NCBI RefSeq assembly: GCF_000158915.1 | Contig: NZ_GG657754.1 | Coordinates: 6,122,923 to 6,158,993 of the forward strand | DNA: 36,071 nt | Direction: 5' to 3' | Origin: Streptomyces himastatinicus ATCC 53653 | GTDB taxonomy: Bacteria > Actinomycetota > Actinomycetes > Streptomycetales > Streptomycetaceae | Part shown: positions 7,637-14,851 of the stretch, one piece after another | How positions within the stretch are numbered: position 1 is the stretch's first letter | Layout: each line of letters starts with the position of its first letter | Notes under the pieces: model-generated | The model's input: the letters and a program-made list of their open reading frames with translations, nothing else | Told to the model about the DNA's origin: nothing | The model's database searches: none | Translations under genes and position numbers: made by a program

Positions 7637-8398
7637 ATGGACACCAGCACCGCACCGCAGAGCCGCAGGATCGCCGTCGTCACCGGGGCCGGGACGGGGA
7701 TCGGCCGTGCCACCGCCCGGGCCTTCGCCGCCGGGGGCGCCCAGGTGCTCGCCGTCGGACGGCGGGCCGAACCGCTCCACGAGACCGCCGCCGGTCACCC
7801 GCGGATCACCCCGCTGACCGCGGACATCACCGCCGAGGGAGGGCCCGAGCGCATCGTCCGCACCGCGCGGGAGGCGCACGGCCGGCTGGACGTGCTGGTC
7901 AACAACGCGGGCATCGTGCGCGGCGGCGCCCTCGGCGCCCTCACACCGGAGATGATCGACCCGCAGATCGCCACCAACCTGATCGCCCCCATCCTGCTGG
8001 CCCAGGCCGCGCTGCCCCTGCTGGAGGCGGCCGGCGGGGTGATCGTCAACGTGAGCACCTCGGTGGGGCAGCGGGCCTGGCCCGGCAGTTCGGTCTACGC
8101 GGCGACCAAGACCGCGCTGGAACTGCTCACCCGCAGCTGGGCGGTCGAACTGGCACCCCGCGGCATCCGCGTGGTCGCGGTCGCCCCCGGCGCGATCGAG
8201 ACCCCGATCGGCGAACACCAGGGCCTGACACCGGAACGGAGGGCCGCGGTGCGGGAATGGCAGCTGGCCCACACCCCGCTGGGCCGTATAGGACGGCCCG
8301 AGGAGGTGGCCCGGGCCATCACCCAACTCGCCTCACCCGAGGCGTCGTTCACCACCGGAGTCGTGCTCCCGGTCGATGGCGGAGCGGTCGTGGCGTGA
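7637..8398 (+). CDS. Short-chain dehydrogenase/reductase (SDR)
   Basis: A 253-aa classical SDR, an NAD(P)-dependent oxidoreductase of alcohols or ketones in the cytoplasm. It shows the cofactor motif TGAGTGIGRA, the NNAG motif in LVNNAGIVRGG, the catalytic Ser region VNVSTSVGQ, the YAATK active-site pair (Tyr and Lys), and VAPGAIETPI. The C-terminus VLPVDGGAVVA is typical. ATG 7637 follows the -10-like box by six bases, so a leaderless mRNA is likely. The MerR gene begins 26 nt downstream and probably regulates it. The arrangement MerR plus SDR is common in Streptomyces, but the substrate is unknown. Confidence 0.92.
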   Translation: MDTSTAPQSRRIAVVTGAGTGIGRATARAFAAGGAQVLAVGRRAEPLHETAAGHPRITPLTADITAEGGPERIVRTAREAHGRLDVLVNNAGIVRGGALGALTPEMIDPQIATNLIAPILLAQAALPLLEAAGGVIVNVSTSVGQRAWPGSSVYAATKTALELLTRSWAVELAPRGIRVVAVAPGAIETPIGEHQGLTPERRAAVREWQLAHTPLGRIGRPEEVARAITQLASPEASFTTGVVLPVDGGAVVA

Positions 8399-8424
8399 TA
8401 GGTGTGGCCCCGGAGGTGGCACGG

Positions 8425-8784
8425 GTGAGGATCGGCGAGTTGGCGAAGGCGACCGGGACGACCCCGCGTGCGCTGCGGCACTACGAACAGGCCGGGCTGA
8501 TCTCCTCCGAGCGGGCCCCCAACGGCTACCGCGTCTACGGCGAACGGGCCGTAATCCGGGTCCGCAACATCCGCCATCTGCTGGCCGCCGGACTCACCCT
8601 CGACGACGTCCAGGTGTTCCTGCCCTGCCTGGACGGCGATGTGGCCGCCGCACCGCCGTCGGACAAGGGCCTGCGCGTCGCGTGGGAACGGCTGGCGGTC
8701 CTCAACGAACGGATCGCCGCCCAGACCGAGGCCCGCGACCGGCTGGAATCCGCGCTCCGCCACACGACCCGCCCGGGGGCCTGA
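8425..8784 (+). CDS. MerR-family transcriptional regulator
   Basis: A 119-aa regulator. The N-terminal winged helix-turn-helix is textbook MerR: VRIGELAKATGTTPRALRHY, then EQAGLISSERAPNGYRVYGE. A dimerisation coiled coil follows (WERLAVLNERIAAQTEARDRLESAL). There is no metal-binding Cys pattern, so an organic ligand or no ligand is likelier than a metal. GTG 8425 is preferred because GGAGG lies eight bases upstream and the protein then starts at the conserved RIGELA; other GTG starts upstream are possible. It is co-directional with the SDR gene and likely acts on the long-spacer promoter at 7598-7630. Confidence 0.9.
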   Translation: MRIGELAKATGTTPRALRHYEQAGLISSERAPNGYRVYGERAVIRVRNIRHLLAAGLTLDDVQVFLPCLDGDVAAAPPSDKGLRVAWERLAVLNERIAAQTEARDRLESALRHTTRPGA

Positions 8785-8814
8785 CCCTCCGTCCCCGACA
8801 GAGGGCCAGGCCGC

Positions 8815-9063
8815 TCACTGCAACGGCGCATCCGGCGGCGGAATGCCGACGATGCGCTCCCGGTCGACGGCCTCCACCCCGTCCACCGCCTCCAGCACCG
8901 GGATGCGGTCCTCGGCGATGGTGCCGGACAGCGAGCCGAGCAGGGGCTGTTCGCCGGTGACCGCGAGACCGGCCGCGCGGGCGGCCCGTACGACCTCCGC
9001 GAACCGGTCGGGGTCGACCGAGACGATCACCCCGACCGGTCCCTCGTGCCCGGGGCCCGTCAC
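8815..9063 (-). CDS. Small I9/propeptide-like protein coupled to the S8 peptidase
   Basis: An 82-aa protein with the alternation expected of a ferredoxin-like, inhibitor-I9-type fold: a strand GVIVSVD, helix DRFAEVVRAARAAG, strand, GSLSGTIAE, helix, and the strand GVEAVDRERIVGIPP. S8 peptidases are folded and inhibited by such propeptides. Its GTG start (9061-9063) overlaps the stop of the upstream S8 peptidase (TGA 9060-9062), so translation is coupled. No signal peptide or membrane segment is visible. A role as a separate inhibitor, chaperone or substrate adaptor for the peptidase is inference; the fold assignment is by pattern only. Confidence 0.75.
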   Translation of the reverse strand: MTGPGHEGPVGVIVSVDPDRFAEVVRAARAAGLAVTGEQPLLGSLSGTIAEDRIPVLEAVDGVEAVDRERIVGIPPPDAPLQ

Positions 9064-10394
9064 GGCGCCTGGAGCAGGCCCGCGCCGACATCCGCGGCGG
9101 GCTGCGGCAGCGGGTACGCCCCGGAGAGCAGCCGGGACCGAAGCCCCTCCCCCGTCGCCTCCGGCGCCGCCTGGGCGATCAGCGCGAGGACACCGGCGGC
9201 GTGCGGACAGGCCATGCTGGTGCCGCGCAGCGACTGGTACTTGCCGCCCGGGGCGGCCGAGAACACACCGACGCCGGGCGCCGCGAGGTTGATCTCGCCG
9301 CCTGGGCCGTTGATGGCGCCGCACGAGAAGAACGCCGTCGACAGGTCCTTGTCGACGGCTGCGACCGCCAGCACCGACGGGCAGTTGGCGGGGCGTCCGA
9401 CGGGGGCTACGAACCCTGGCCGGTCGCTCTCGTTGCCCGCCGCGGCGATGATGACCGTCCCGCGCTGGAGCGCGCGCCGGGCCACGTTCTCGTACGTCTG
9501 CGGGAAGAGCTCTCCCGGCATGACCTGGGCGCCGAGCGACATCGAGATCACCCGTGCGCCGTTGGCGACGGCCCAGGCCATACCCGCCAGGATCTGGCCG
9601 TCGCTGCCGGTGCCGCGGGTGCCCAGCACCTTGCCGGCGAGGATCCTCGCCTCGCCCGCCACGCCGTAGCGGGGCGCGTGCTCGGGTTTGGCGGGACCGG
9701 CGACGGTGCCGATGCAGTGCGTACCGTGGCCGTGGCCGTCCTCCACGCTCTCGCCCGGCACGAACGAGGCCGTCAGCTCAAGACATCCGGCCAGGTCCGG
9801 ATGGCCGGTGTCCACCCCGGTGTCCAGGACGGCGACCTTCACCCCGCGCCCGGTCAGATGCGAGAGGTTGGCCCGGATCGCCTGCTGTCCCCAGGTGGTG
9901 CTCTGCTCGTCCCAGGCCGGGCCCAGCGAGGAGGCGAGCTCGGCCCGGGTGTGCCGGTCGACCTCGTCCTCGTCGCTGCGGTAGGTCGGGAAGAACCCGG
10001 TCAGCGTCCGCTGCGGCTCGGTGATCACCGAGGCGTACACCAACCGTTCGGGCTCGGCCGCGATGATGGTGGGCTCGGTCTCTGCCGTGGTCACCAGCGT
10101 GTGCCGCTGGTCGGGCTGCACTTCGACGACGGCGGCGCCGAGTTCGTCGAACAGCACCGAGACATCGGGGCGTTGGAGCAGCTCGGCGGCGCCGGCGGGC
10201 TCGGTCCCGCGGACGCGTTCGACGGACGCTATCCCCGCGGACGAGCGCAGCGCGTCCAGTCCGCGTTCCGTCTCCCGCTGGTCGAGCAGCACCACATACC
10301 GGCCGGTGTACTCGGTGGCGTGGGGCATGAGCGGCACGTCGGCCCGCTCGGGATGTTCGCCATTGGGCGGCCTGCCCATGGATCCGTTCGTCAT
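9060..10394 (-). CDS. S8-family (subtilisin-like) serine peptidase, probably cytoplasmic
   Basis: A 444-aa subtilase with an intact triad: Asp191 in VAVLDTGVDTGHPDL, His223 in GHGHGTHCIG and Ser393 in RGTSMACPHAAG, with the oxyanion Asn in AAAGNESD. Residues about 30-120 before the catalytic domain (YVVLLDQRETERGLDALRSS onward) look like a diverged propeptide region. There is no signal peptide: the N-terminus is MTNGSMGRPPNGEHPE, so the enzyme is either intracellular or exported by another route. The start ATG 10394 has GGAG about eight bases upstream. It is the first gene of a two-gene unit with the small I9-like protein. The substrate is unknown. Confidence 0.9.
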   Translation of the reverse strand: MTNGSMGRPPNGEHPERADVPLMPHATEYTGRYVVLLDQRETERGLDALRSSAGIASVERVRGTEPAGAAELLQRPDVSVLFDELGAAVVEVQPDQRHTLVTTAETEPTIIAAEPERLVYASVITEPQRTLTGFFPTYRSDEDEVDRHTRAELASSLGPAWDEQSTTWGQQAIRANLSHLTGRGVKVAVLDTGVDTGHPDLAGCLELTASFVPGESVEDGHGHGTHCIGTVAGPAKPEHAPRYGVAGEARILAGKVLGTRGTGSDGQILAGMAWAVANGARVISMSLGAQVMPGELFPQTYENVARRALQRGTVIIAAAGNESDRPGFVAPVGRPANCPSVLAVAAVDKDLSTAFFSCGAINGPGGEINLAAPGVGVFSAAPGGKYQSLRGTSMACPHAAGVLALIAQAAPEATGEGLRSRLLSGAYPLPQPAADVGAGLLQAP

Positions 10395-10621
10395 GGGGAT
10401 TCTCCGCTTCTGTGCGCTTCCCCCGTGCTGTTTGGGGGCGCGCGCCGATGCGCGGAGTGTCGGGCGCCAAGGCTGTCGGGGCGGTCCGCCGCGTACCGGC
10501 GCGGTGCCATCGCCCACTTCGAGGCGGTCGTCCCACGGTCGTGTCGCGCTCGCCTCGCGGGCGCCCCCTCATCCACCGTCACGCCGCTGACGGGCCACCG
10601 CAACTCAGGCCGTACGGCGGC

Positions 10622-11386
10622 TCAGCGCCGCAGCGTCGAGCCGAAGCCCGCGGCCAGCGGCATGCGCAGGCCCAGCGGGGGCGGCGCGGCCAGGGCGTCG
10701 GCCACCGGGCGGGAGTAGCCGGTGGCGAAGAGGGAGCCGAGGAGGAAGTCGATGGCCAGCGCCTGGACCTCGGAGCGGTGCTGGTGCATCCCGTGCCCGT
10801 CGGTGTGCACCTCGAAGCGGCACACATCGCGGTTGACCTTCTTGGCCCGTTCGGCGAACCGGTACGACAGCTCGGGGTCCACGCGCTCGTCGTTCGTGCC
10901 GTGGGCGATCAGCACCTGCCGTCCCACCAGGTGCTTGACCGGTTCGGGCTCCAGCGCGTCCGGCTCCGGGAGCCAGGGCGCCAGGGCCACCACCGAGGCG
11001 ACGGCGGGATGCCCGGCGGCGCGCAGCGCGGCGCGGGCGCCCATGCCGTGGCCCGCGAGGCACACGGGTACGTCGCCGTAGCGCCGTACGACCTCCTGGG
11101 TGGCCCATTCGGCGTCGGCGGCGGCGGCCGCGTCGGGCCCGTTCCAGCCGCGGCACCGGTAGTGGACGACATGGGCGGCCAGCCCCTCCTCCTGGCCCGC
11201 CCGGACCAGCCGCCGGGCCAGCGGCAGCACGGGCGCGGGGGACATCCGGGTGGGCCGCCGGGTGCCGCCGTCCGGATCACCGCCCGGAAGCAGCAACACC
11301 ACACCGTGCACGGTCCTCCGCGAGGCGGCCGCGCCCATCGGCCGCCCCAGCCGGGCGCCCCGTTCGGGCAACGCTTGCTGAGCCAT
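10622..11386 (-). CDS. Alpha/beta-hydrolase-fold protein with Gly at the nucleophile position
   Basis: A 254-aa protein with the alpha/beta hydrolase pattern: strand [11 protein letters not shown], central strand [14 protein letters not shown], the acid loop [11 protein letters not shown] and a His-containing loop [14 protein letters not shown]. In the nucleophile elbow G-x-S-x-G the Ser is replaced by Gly114 (G-H-G-M-G), so ordinary Ser-based hydrolysis is not expected unless another residue substitutes. The Asp and His are kept. The start ATG 11386 gives [10 protein letters not shown]. The gene is divergent from add with 103 nt between the two starts. A ligand-binding or degenerate role is possible. 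The 227 nt between this gene and the S8 peptidase start show no further gene. Confidence 0.8.
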   Translation of the reverse strand: MAQQALPERGARLGRPMGAAASRRTVHGVVLLLPGGDPDGGTRRPTRMSPAPVLPLARRLVRAGQEEGLAAHVVHYRCRGWNGPDAAAAADAEWATQEVVRRYGDVPVCLAGHGMGARAALRAAGHPAVASVVALAPWLPEPDALEPEPVKHLVGRQVLIAHGTNDERVDPELSYRFAERAKKVNRDVCRFEVHTDGHGMHQHRSEVQALAIDFLLGSLFATGYSRPVADALAAPPPLGLRMPLAAGFGSTLRR

Positions 11387-11461
11387 GGCAAAACGATCGC
11401 AGAACGGCGGGTGGAGTCCACTACCCGTGCGGGTCACTGTTCCGTATCTATCCGCGACGGT

Positions 11462-11473
11462 CTACGCGCGTAG
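11462..11473. promoter_or_regulatory. 12-bp palindrome upstream of add, shared with deoC
   Basis: CTACGCGCGTAG is a perfect palindrome ending 16 nt before the add start. The identical 12-mer lies 18 nt before the deoC start at 33248-33259. Same sequence and same distance in front of two nucleoside-catabolism genes indicate an operator for one shared regulator, which is not encoded recognisably in this window. Confidence 0.65.
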
Positions 11474-11489
11474 GGGCTATGGTGCGCAG

Positions 11490-12656
11490 ATGACGAGCGA
11501 GCACACCCACCAGCCCACCCCCGAACAGATCCGCCGTGCCCCCAAGGTGCTGCTGCACGACCACCTCGACGGTGGGCTGCGCCCCGGCACGATCATCGAC
11601 CTCGCCCGGGAGACCGGGTACGAGGCGCTGCCGGAGAGCGAACCGGACAAGCTCGGCCTCTGGTTCCGCGAGGCGGCCGACTCCGGCTCGCTGGAGCGGT
11701 ACCTGGAGACGTTCGCCCACACCTGCGCCGTCATGCAGACCCGGGACGCGCTGGTCCGGGTCGCCGCCGAATGCGTCGAGGACCTGGCCGAGGACGGCGT
11801 CGTCTACGCCGAGATCCGCTACGCCCCCGAGCAGCACCTCACCCAGGGGCTCACCCTGGAGGAGGTCGTCGAGGCGGTGAACGACGGCTTCCGCGAGGGT
11901 GAGCGGCGGGCCCGGGAGAACGGCCACCGGATCCGCGTCGGCGCCCTCCTCACCGCGATGCGCCACGCCGCCCGCGCCCTGGAGATCGCCGAACTCGCCA
12001 ACCGCTACCGCGACCTCGGCGTCGTCGGCTTCGACATCGCGGGCGCAGAAGCGGGCTTCCCGCCCACCCGCCACCTGGACGCCTTCGAATACCTGAAGCG
12101 GGAGAACAACCACTTCACGATCCACGCGGGCGAGGCGTTCGGGCTGCCCTCCATCTGGCAGGCGCTCCAGTGGTGCGGCGCCGACCGGCTGGGCCACGGG
12201 GTGCGCATCATCGACGACATCAAGATCGCCGACGACGGCTCCATCACGCTGGGCCGCCTCGCCTCGTACGTCCGGGACAAGCGCATCCCGCTGGAGCTGT
12301 GCCCGACCTCCAACCTCCAGACGGGCGCGGCCACGTCGTACGCGGACCACCCCATCGGGCTGCTGCGCCGCCTGCATTTCCGGGCGACCGTGAATACGGA
12401 TAATCGTCTGATGAGCGGTACGAGCATGAGCGTCGAATTCCAGCACCTGGTCTCGACGTTCCAGTACACGCTGGACGACATGCAGTGGTTCACCGTTAAT
12501 GCGATGAAGTCGGCCTTCATTCCTTTCGGTGAACGTCTGGCGATGATCAATGACGTGATCAAGCCTGGGTATGCTGAATTGAAGTCCGAATGGCTGTTCC
12601 GGCAGGTGGGCACGGTCACCGCTGTGACCAGGGATTCTACGGTCGAGGGCAGCTGA
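11490..12656 (+). CDS. add: Adenosine deaminase
   Basis: This zinc enzyme deaminates adenosine and deoxyadenosine to (deoxy)inosine in purine salvage. The 388-aa protein keeps the metal-binding HDHLDGG (His23, His25), the TIHAGE motif with the catalytic Glu, the GHGVRI region with a conserved His, and the late Asp in [16 protein letters not shown] 11490 gives the usual Streptomyces length. Downstream, from about 12380 on, codon use becomes noticeably less GC-rich. The palindrome at 11462-11473 suggests control together with deoC, which acts on deoxyribose 5-phosphate from the same nucleosides. A stem-loop at 12681-12719 probably ends the transcript. Confidence 0.95.
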   Translation: MTSEHTHQPTPEQIRRAPKVLLHDHLDGGLRPGTIIDLARETGYEALPESEPDKLGLWFREAADSGSLERYLETFAHTCAVMQTRDALVRVAAECVEDLAEDGVVYAEIRYAPEQHLTQGLTLEEVVEAVNDGFREGERRARENGHRIRVGALLTAMRHAARALEIAELANRYRDLGVVGFDIAGAEAGFPPTRHLDAFEYLKRENNHFTIHAGEAFGLPSIWQALQWCGADRLGHGVRIIDDIKIADDGSITLGRLASYVRDKRIPLELCPTSNLQTGAATSYADHPIGLLRRLHFRATVNTDNRLMSGTSMSVEFQHLVSTFQYTLDDMQWFTVNAMKSAFIPFGERLAMINDVIKPGYAELKSEWLFRQVGTVTAVTRDSTVEGS

Positions 12657-12680
12657 TCGTACGGACGGAAGAAAAGGTCG

Positions 12681-12719
12681 GGGAAAGGGTTCGGCGGCCC
12701 TTCGGTGACCGCCTTTCCC
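12681..12719 (+). terminator. Stem-loop after add
   Basis: GGGAAAGG at 12681-12688 pairs with CCTTTCCC at 12712-12719, with a 23-nt loop that can fold further, followed by TGTTTG. It begins 24 nt after the add stop codon and fits a factor-independent terminator of the Streptomyces kind, which often lack a long T tract. Confidence 0.6.
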
Positions 12720-12794
12720 TGTTTGCGGGCGTCCGAAAGCCAGGGCTACGTTTCCGTATCGGTCAAGACCCCCGTCTGCAAGGACAGATTTCTG

Positions 12795-13112
12795 ATGAAG
12801 CAGGGAACCCTCAAGACCCTCGGCGTGATGGCCCTCGGTGCTGCCGCCCTCGTGGCCGGAGGCGGCGTCGCGTCCGCGGCCGGCACCCCCGGCCCCCACG
12901 GCCATGCCACCTCCGCCGTCCCCGGCGGCCAGGGCGCCGGGGCCTCCGCCCCGCAAGCGTCGGTCCCCGGCAAGGCGGTCCCCGGCAAGCCCGGCAGCGG
13001 CCCCGCCGCCGGCCGGCCCAGCCAGCCGGAGCCGCAGGGCCTGCTGGGCAACCTCGGTGGGCTCGGCGGGCTCAAGAACCTGCCGACCAGCAACCTCATG
13101 CGACTGGGCTGA
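12795..13112 (+). CDS. Small secreted Gly/Pro-rich protein
   Basis: A 105-aa protein of unknown function. Residues 1-28 form a Sec signal peptide: basic start MKQGTLK, hydrophobic core LGVMALGAAALVAGGG, cleavage site VASA followed by A-G. The mature part is low-complexity, rich in Gly, Pro, Ala and Ser, with repeated PGK segments, and ends with GLLGNLGGLGGLKNLP, a short hydrophobic repeat. No Cys is present. ATG 12795 has a weak AGGA about ten bases upstream. It is followed by a strong shared terminator. A cell-surface or matrix role is conceivable but unsupported. Confidence 0.75.
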   Translation: MKQGTLKTLGVMALGAAALVAGGGVASAAGTPGPHGHATSAVPGGQGAGASAPQASVPGKAVPGKPGSGPAAGRPSQPEPQGLLGNLGGLGGLKNLPTSNLMRLG

Positions 13113-13130
13113 TCCTCCGTCCGGCGCCCG

Positions 13131-13167
13131 GCCGGGCCGCACACCCGCCTCGGGTGTGCGGCCCGGC
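13131..13167. terminator. 17-bp perfect hairpin, bidirectional terminator
   Basis: GCCGGGCCGCACACCCG (13131-13147) and its exact reverse complement (13151-13167) enclose the loop CCT. It sits between the convergent small secreted-protein gene and the PspC gene, so it can terminate transcripts from both sides. Confidence 0.85.
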
Positions 13168-13191
13168 CGTGTCGTCACCGGCGGACTGCCG

Positions 13192-13395
13192 TCACCAGGC
13201 CTCGCGGTAGGACTCCTCCGCCGGTAGGAGGATCCACAGCGCGATGTAGAGCAGGAACTGCGGGCCCGGCAGCAGACAGGAGGCCAGGAAGATCACCCGC
13301 ATCGTGGTCGGGGTCGTCCCGAACCGGCGGGCCAGCCCGGCGCAGACACCGGCGATCATCTTCTCGTTGCGGGGGCGTACCAGTGCGGCGGCCAT
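13192..13395 (-). CDS. PspC-domain small membrane protein
   Basis: A 67-aa protein made almost only of a PspC domain: the hallmark KMIAGVCAGLARRFGTTPTTMR is interrupted by no insertion and is followed by one transmembrane segment (VIFLASCLLPGPQFLLYIALWILLP). PspC proteins take part in membrane-stress responses (phage-shock-like). It ends with EESYREAW. The start is ATG 13395. It lies downstream of VanZ in the same direction, 69 nt apart, so co-transcription is possible. Confidence 0.88.
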   Translation of the reverse strand: MAAALVRPRNEKMIAGVCAGLARRFGTTPTTMRVIFLASCLLPGPQFLLYIALWILLPAEESYREAW

Positions 13396-13464
13396 GATGG
13401 CGGCTCCTCGGCGTATCGGATTCGTACCGTCCCGGGCCGTGTTGCCCGAGCTCGTACCTTTACG

Positions 13465-14040
13465 CTAGGTCCGCGAGCCGGAGGAGGCGTCGCTCCAGGG
13501 GGCGAGGCCGACCCTGGTCATCGTCGGGGTCATCGTCCGGCCGCTCTCCTCCCGGGGGAGGGCGGCGCCCCCGACCCGGTCGGCCCGGCGGCGGACCAGG
13601 GTCCGTACGGCGGGCACCACCAGCAGATGCGCGAGCGCGACCCCGAGGGTGTTCAGCAGCAGCGCGTCCACGCTCACGATCTGGCCGGTCACCTCGCTGC
13701 GCAGCAGGGCGATCGCCATGGCCGTCATCGCCCCGGTGAAGGTCGTCCGCACGAACGAGGCGAACGGGTACGCGTCCACCCGCCCCCCGGCCAGCGGCAG
13801 CAGCACCCCCAGCGGCGCGAGCAGCAGCAGCCCCCCGCCGATCGAACGGGCCGCGGCCCACGGGGTGAGCGCCAGATCGGCGCGGATGGCGCCCAGCGGT
13901 TCGAGGGTCTCGGCCGTCACCCACGGCACGGTCAGCGGGCGCAGGGTCAGCCAGCAGACGAACGCAAGGTGGGCGACGAGGAGAGCGAAACCCGCGGCGC
14001 GGTAGCGGAAGGCGGCCCGACGGCCGAAACGACCCTGCAC
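13465..14040 (-). CDS. VanZ-family membrane protein
   Basis: A 191-aa integral membrane protein with four predicted helices: AGFALLVAHLAFVCWLTL, GGGLLLLAPLGVLLPLAGG, TTFTGAMTAMAIALL and DALLLNTLGVALAHLLVV. The polar signature VDALLLNTLGVALA near the end is typical of VanZ-like proteins, a family linked to low-level teicoplanin resistance and to envelope functions. The start is GTG 14040. A TetR-type palindrome lies 64-81 nt upstream, hinting at repression by a regulator encoded elsewhere. Function in this organism is not shown. Confidence 0.82.
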   Translation of the reverse strand: MQGRFGRRAAFRYRAAGFALLVAHLAFVCWLTLRPLTVPWVTAETLEPLGAIRADLALTPWAAARSIGGGLLLLAPLGVLLPLAGGRVDAYPFASFVRTTFTGAMTAMAIALLRSEVTGQIVSVDALLLNTLGVALAHLLVVPAVRTLVRRRADRVGGAALPREESGRTMTPTMTRVGLAPWSDASSGSRT

Positions 14041-14103
14041 GTATCCCAGGACGCAACCGGCCGGGCTCGCGGTTCCGCGCGCACCGCGCTGGTCAGTAAC
14101 GGG

Positions 14104-14121
14104 TTACCGACTGGTCGGTTA
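14104..14121. promoter_or_regulatory. TetR-type operator upstream of the VanZ gene
   Basis: TTACCGACTGGTCGGTTA contains a perfect ACCGAC/GTCGGT inverted repeat with a two-base centre, the classic layout of many TetR-family operators. The wider sequence also has CAGTAAC and GTTACTG arms (14095-14101 and 14118-14124). No TetR gene is adjacent, so the regulator would act from another locus. The rest of the 193-nt gap between VanZ and afsQ3 shows no gene. Confidence 0.5.
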
Positions 14122-14233
14122 CTGGATCGTCACGGGAAACGGCCCGGGAACGGGCGGCGAACCACAGGGAATCGGTCAGTCCGCCGGTCAGGACGCCAGC
14201 GCCCCATCAGGACTCCGGCGCACCCGCGTCCCG

Positions 14234-14851
14234 TCAGGACACCAGCACCCCGGAGTTCACCGCGACCTCCGGACGGTTCCGCATCTCCTCGGTGCACTCG
14301 TACCGCTTCAGCGGGTCCCGGTCGCTGTCCGGGCCGCCGAGCACCACCTTGTGCTCCTCGTCCGCCGCCGCCGAGCCCGCGAAGGTGCAGATGATCTGCG
14401 CGAGCGCGTACGGCGGCAGCTCCTCCGGCGGCCGGTTCAGCCGCAGCGCCCCGTCCGGGTCACCCTTCGCCGGACCGCCGACCGTGACCCACTCCTCCAC
14501 CGCGGTGGAGAACCCGGCCGAGGACTCGGACGCCGAGGGCGGCTGCCGCAGCTGATCCAGCAGCGCCCGGGCCGCCTCCACCCGCTCGATCGGCGCCTTC
14601 CGCTCCGACAGCTGCGCGTTCCGGTTCACCGACAGGATCCGCGAGGTGCACAGCAGATAGATCCGTACGGACACCCGGCCCGCCCCCTCGGCGGCCCGCC
14701 CCGTATCCGGCGCCCGGCACGACGCGCGCGAGGGCGCGGCCCCGGCGTCCACCGGCACCGAGGTGCCGCGTATGCCGCACCCGGCCGCCAGCAGCGCGAC
14801 CACGACGGTCAGCAGCAGGGCGGCGGGCCGCCGGGTCGCTCGCGGGCTCAT
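14234..14851 (-). CDS. afsQ3: Lipoprotein of the AfsQ signalling system
   Basis: A 205-aa lipoprotein with a clear signal peptide and lipobox LLAAGC (Cys at about residue 25), after which GIRGTSVPVDAG begins the extracytoplasmic domain. It is the third gene of the afsQ1-afsQ2 operon; its ATG overlaps the afsQ2 stop (ATGA), so they are translationally coupled. In Streptomyces coelicolor the corresponding gene encodes a lipoprotein next to the AfsQ1/AfsQ2 two-component pair that links nitrogen status and antibiotic production. A sensor-accessory role outside the membrane is inferred from that arrangement. Confidence 0.88.
   Translation of the reverse strand: MSPRATRRPAALLLTVVVALLAAGCGIRGTSVPVDAGAAPSRASCRAPDTGRAAEGAGRVSVRIYLLCTSRILSVNRNAQLSERKAPIERVEAARALLDQLRQPPSASESSAGFSTAVEEWVTVGGPAKGDPDGALRLNRPPEELPPYALAQIICTFAGSAAADEEHKVVLGGPDSDRDPLKRYECTEEMRNRPEVAVNSGVLVS

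Noticed and set aside
4817..8326. A minus-strand open frame of about 1169 codons opposite the glycosyltransferase, exporter and SDR genes.
   Set aside because: Its protein is a Gly/Arg/Asp-rich shadow of high-GC coding DNA without any domain pattern; the plus-strand genes carry clear motifs.
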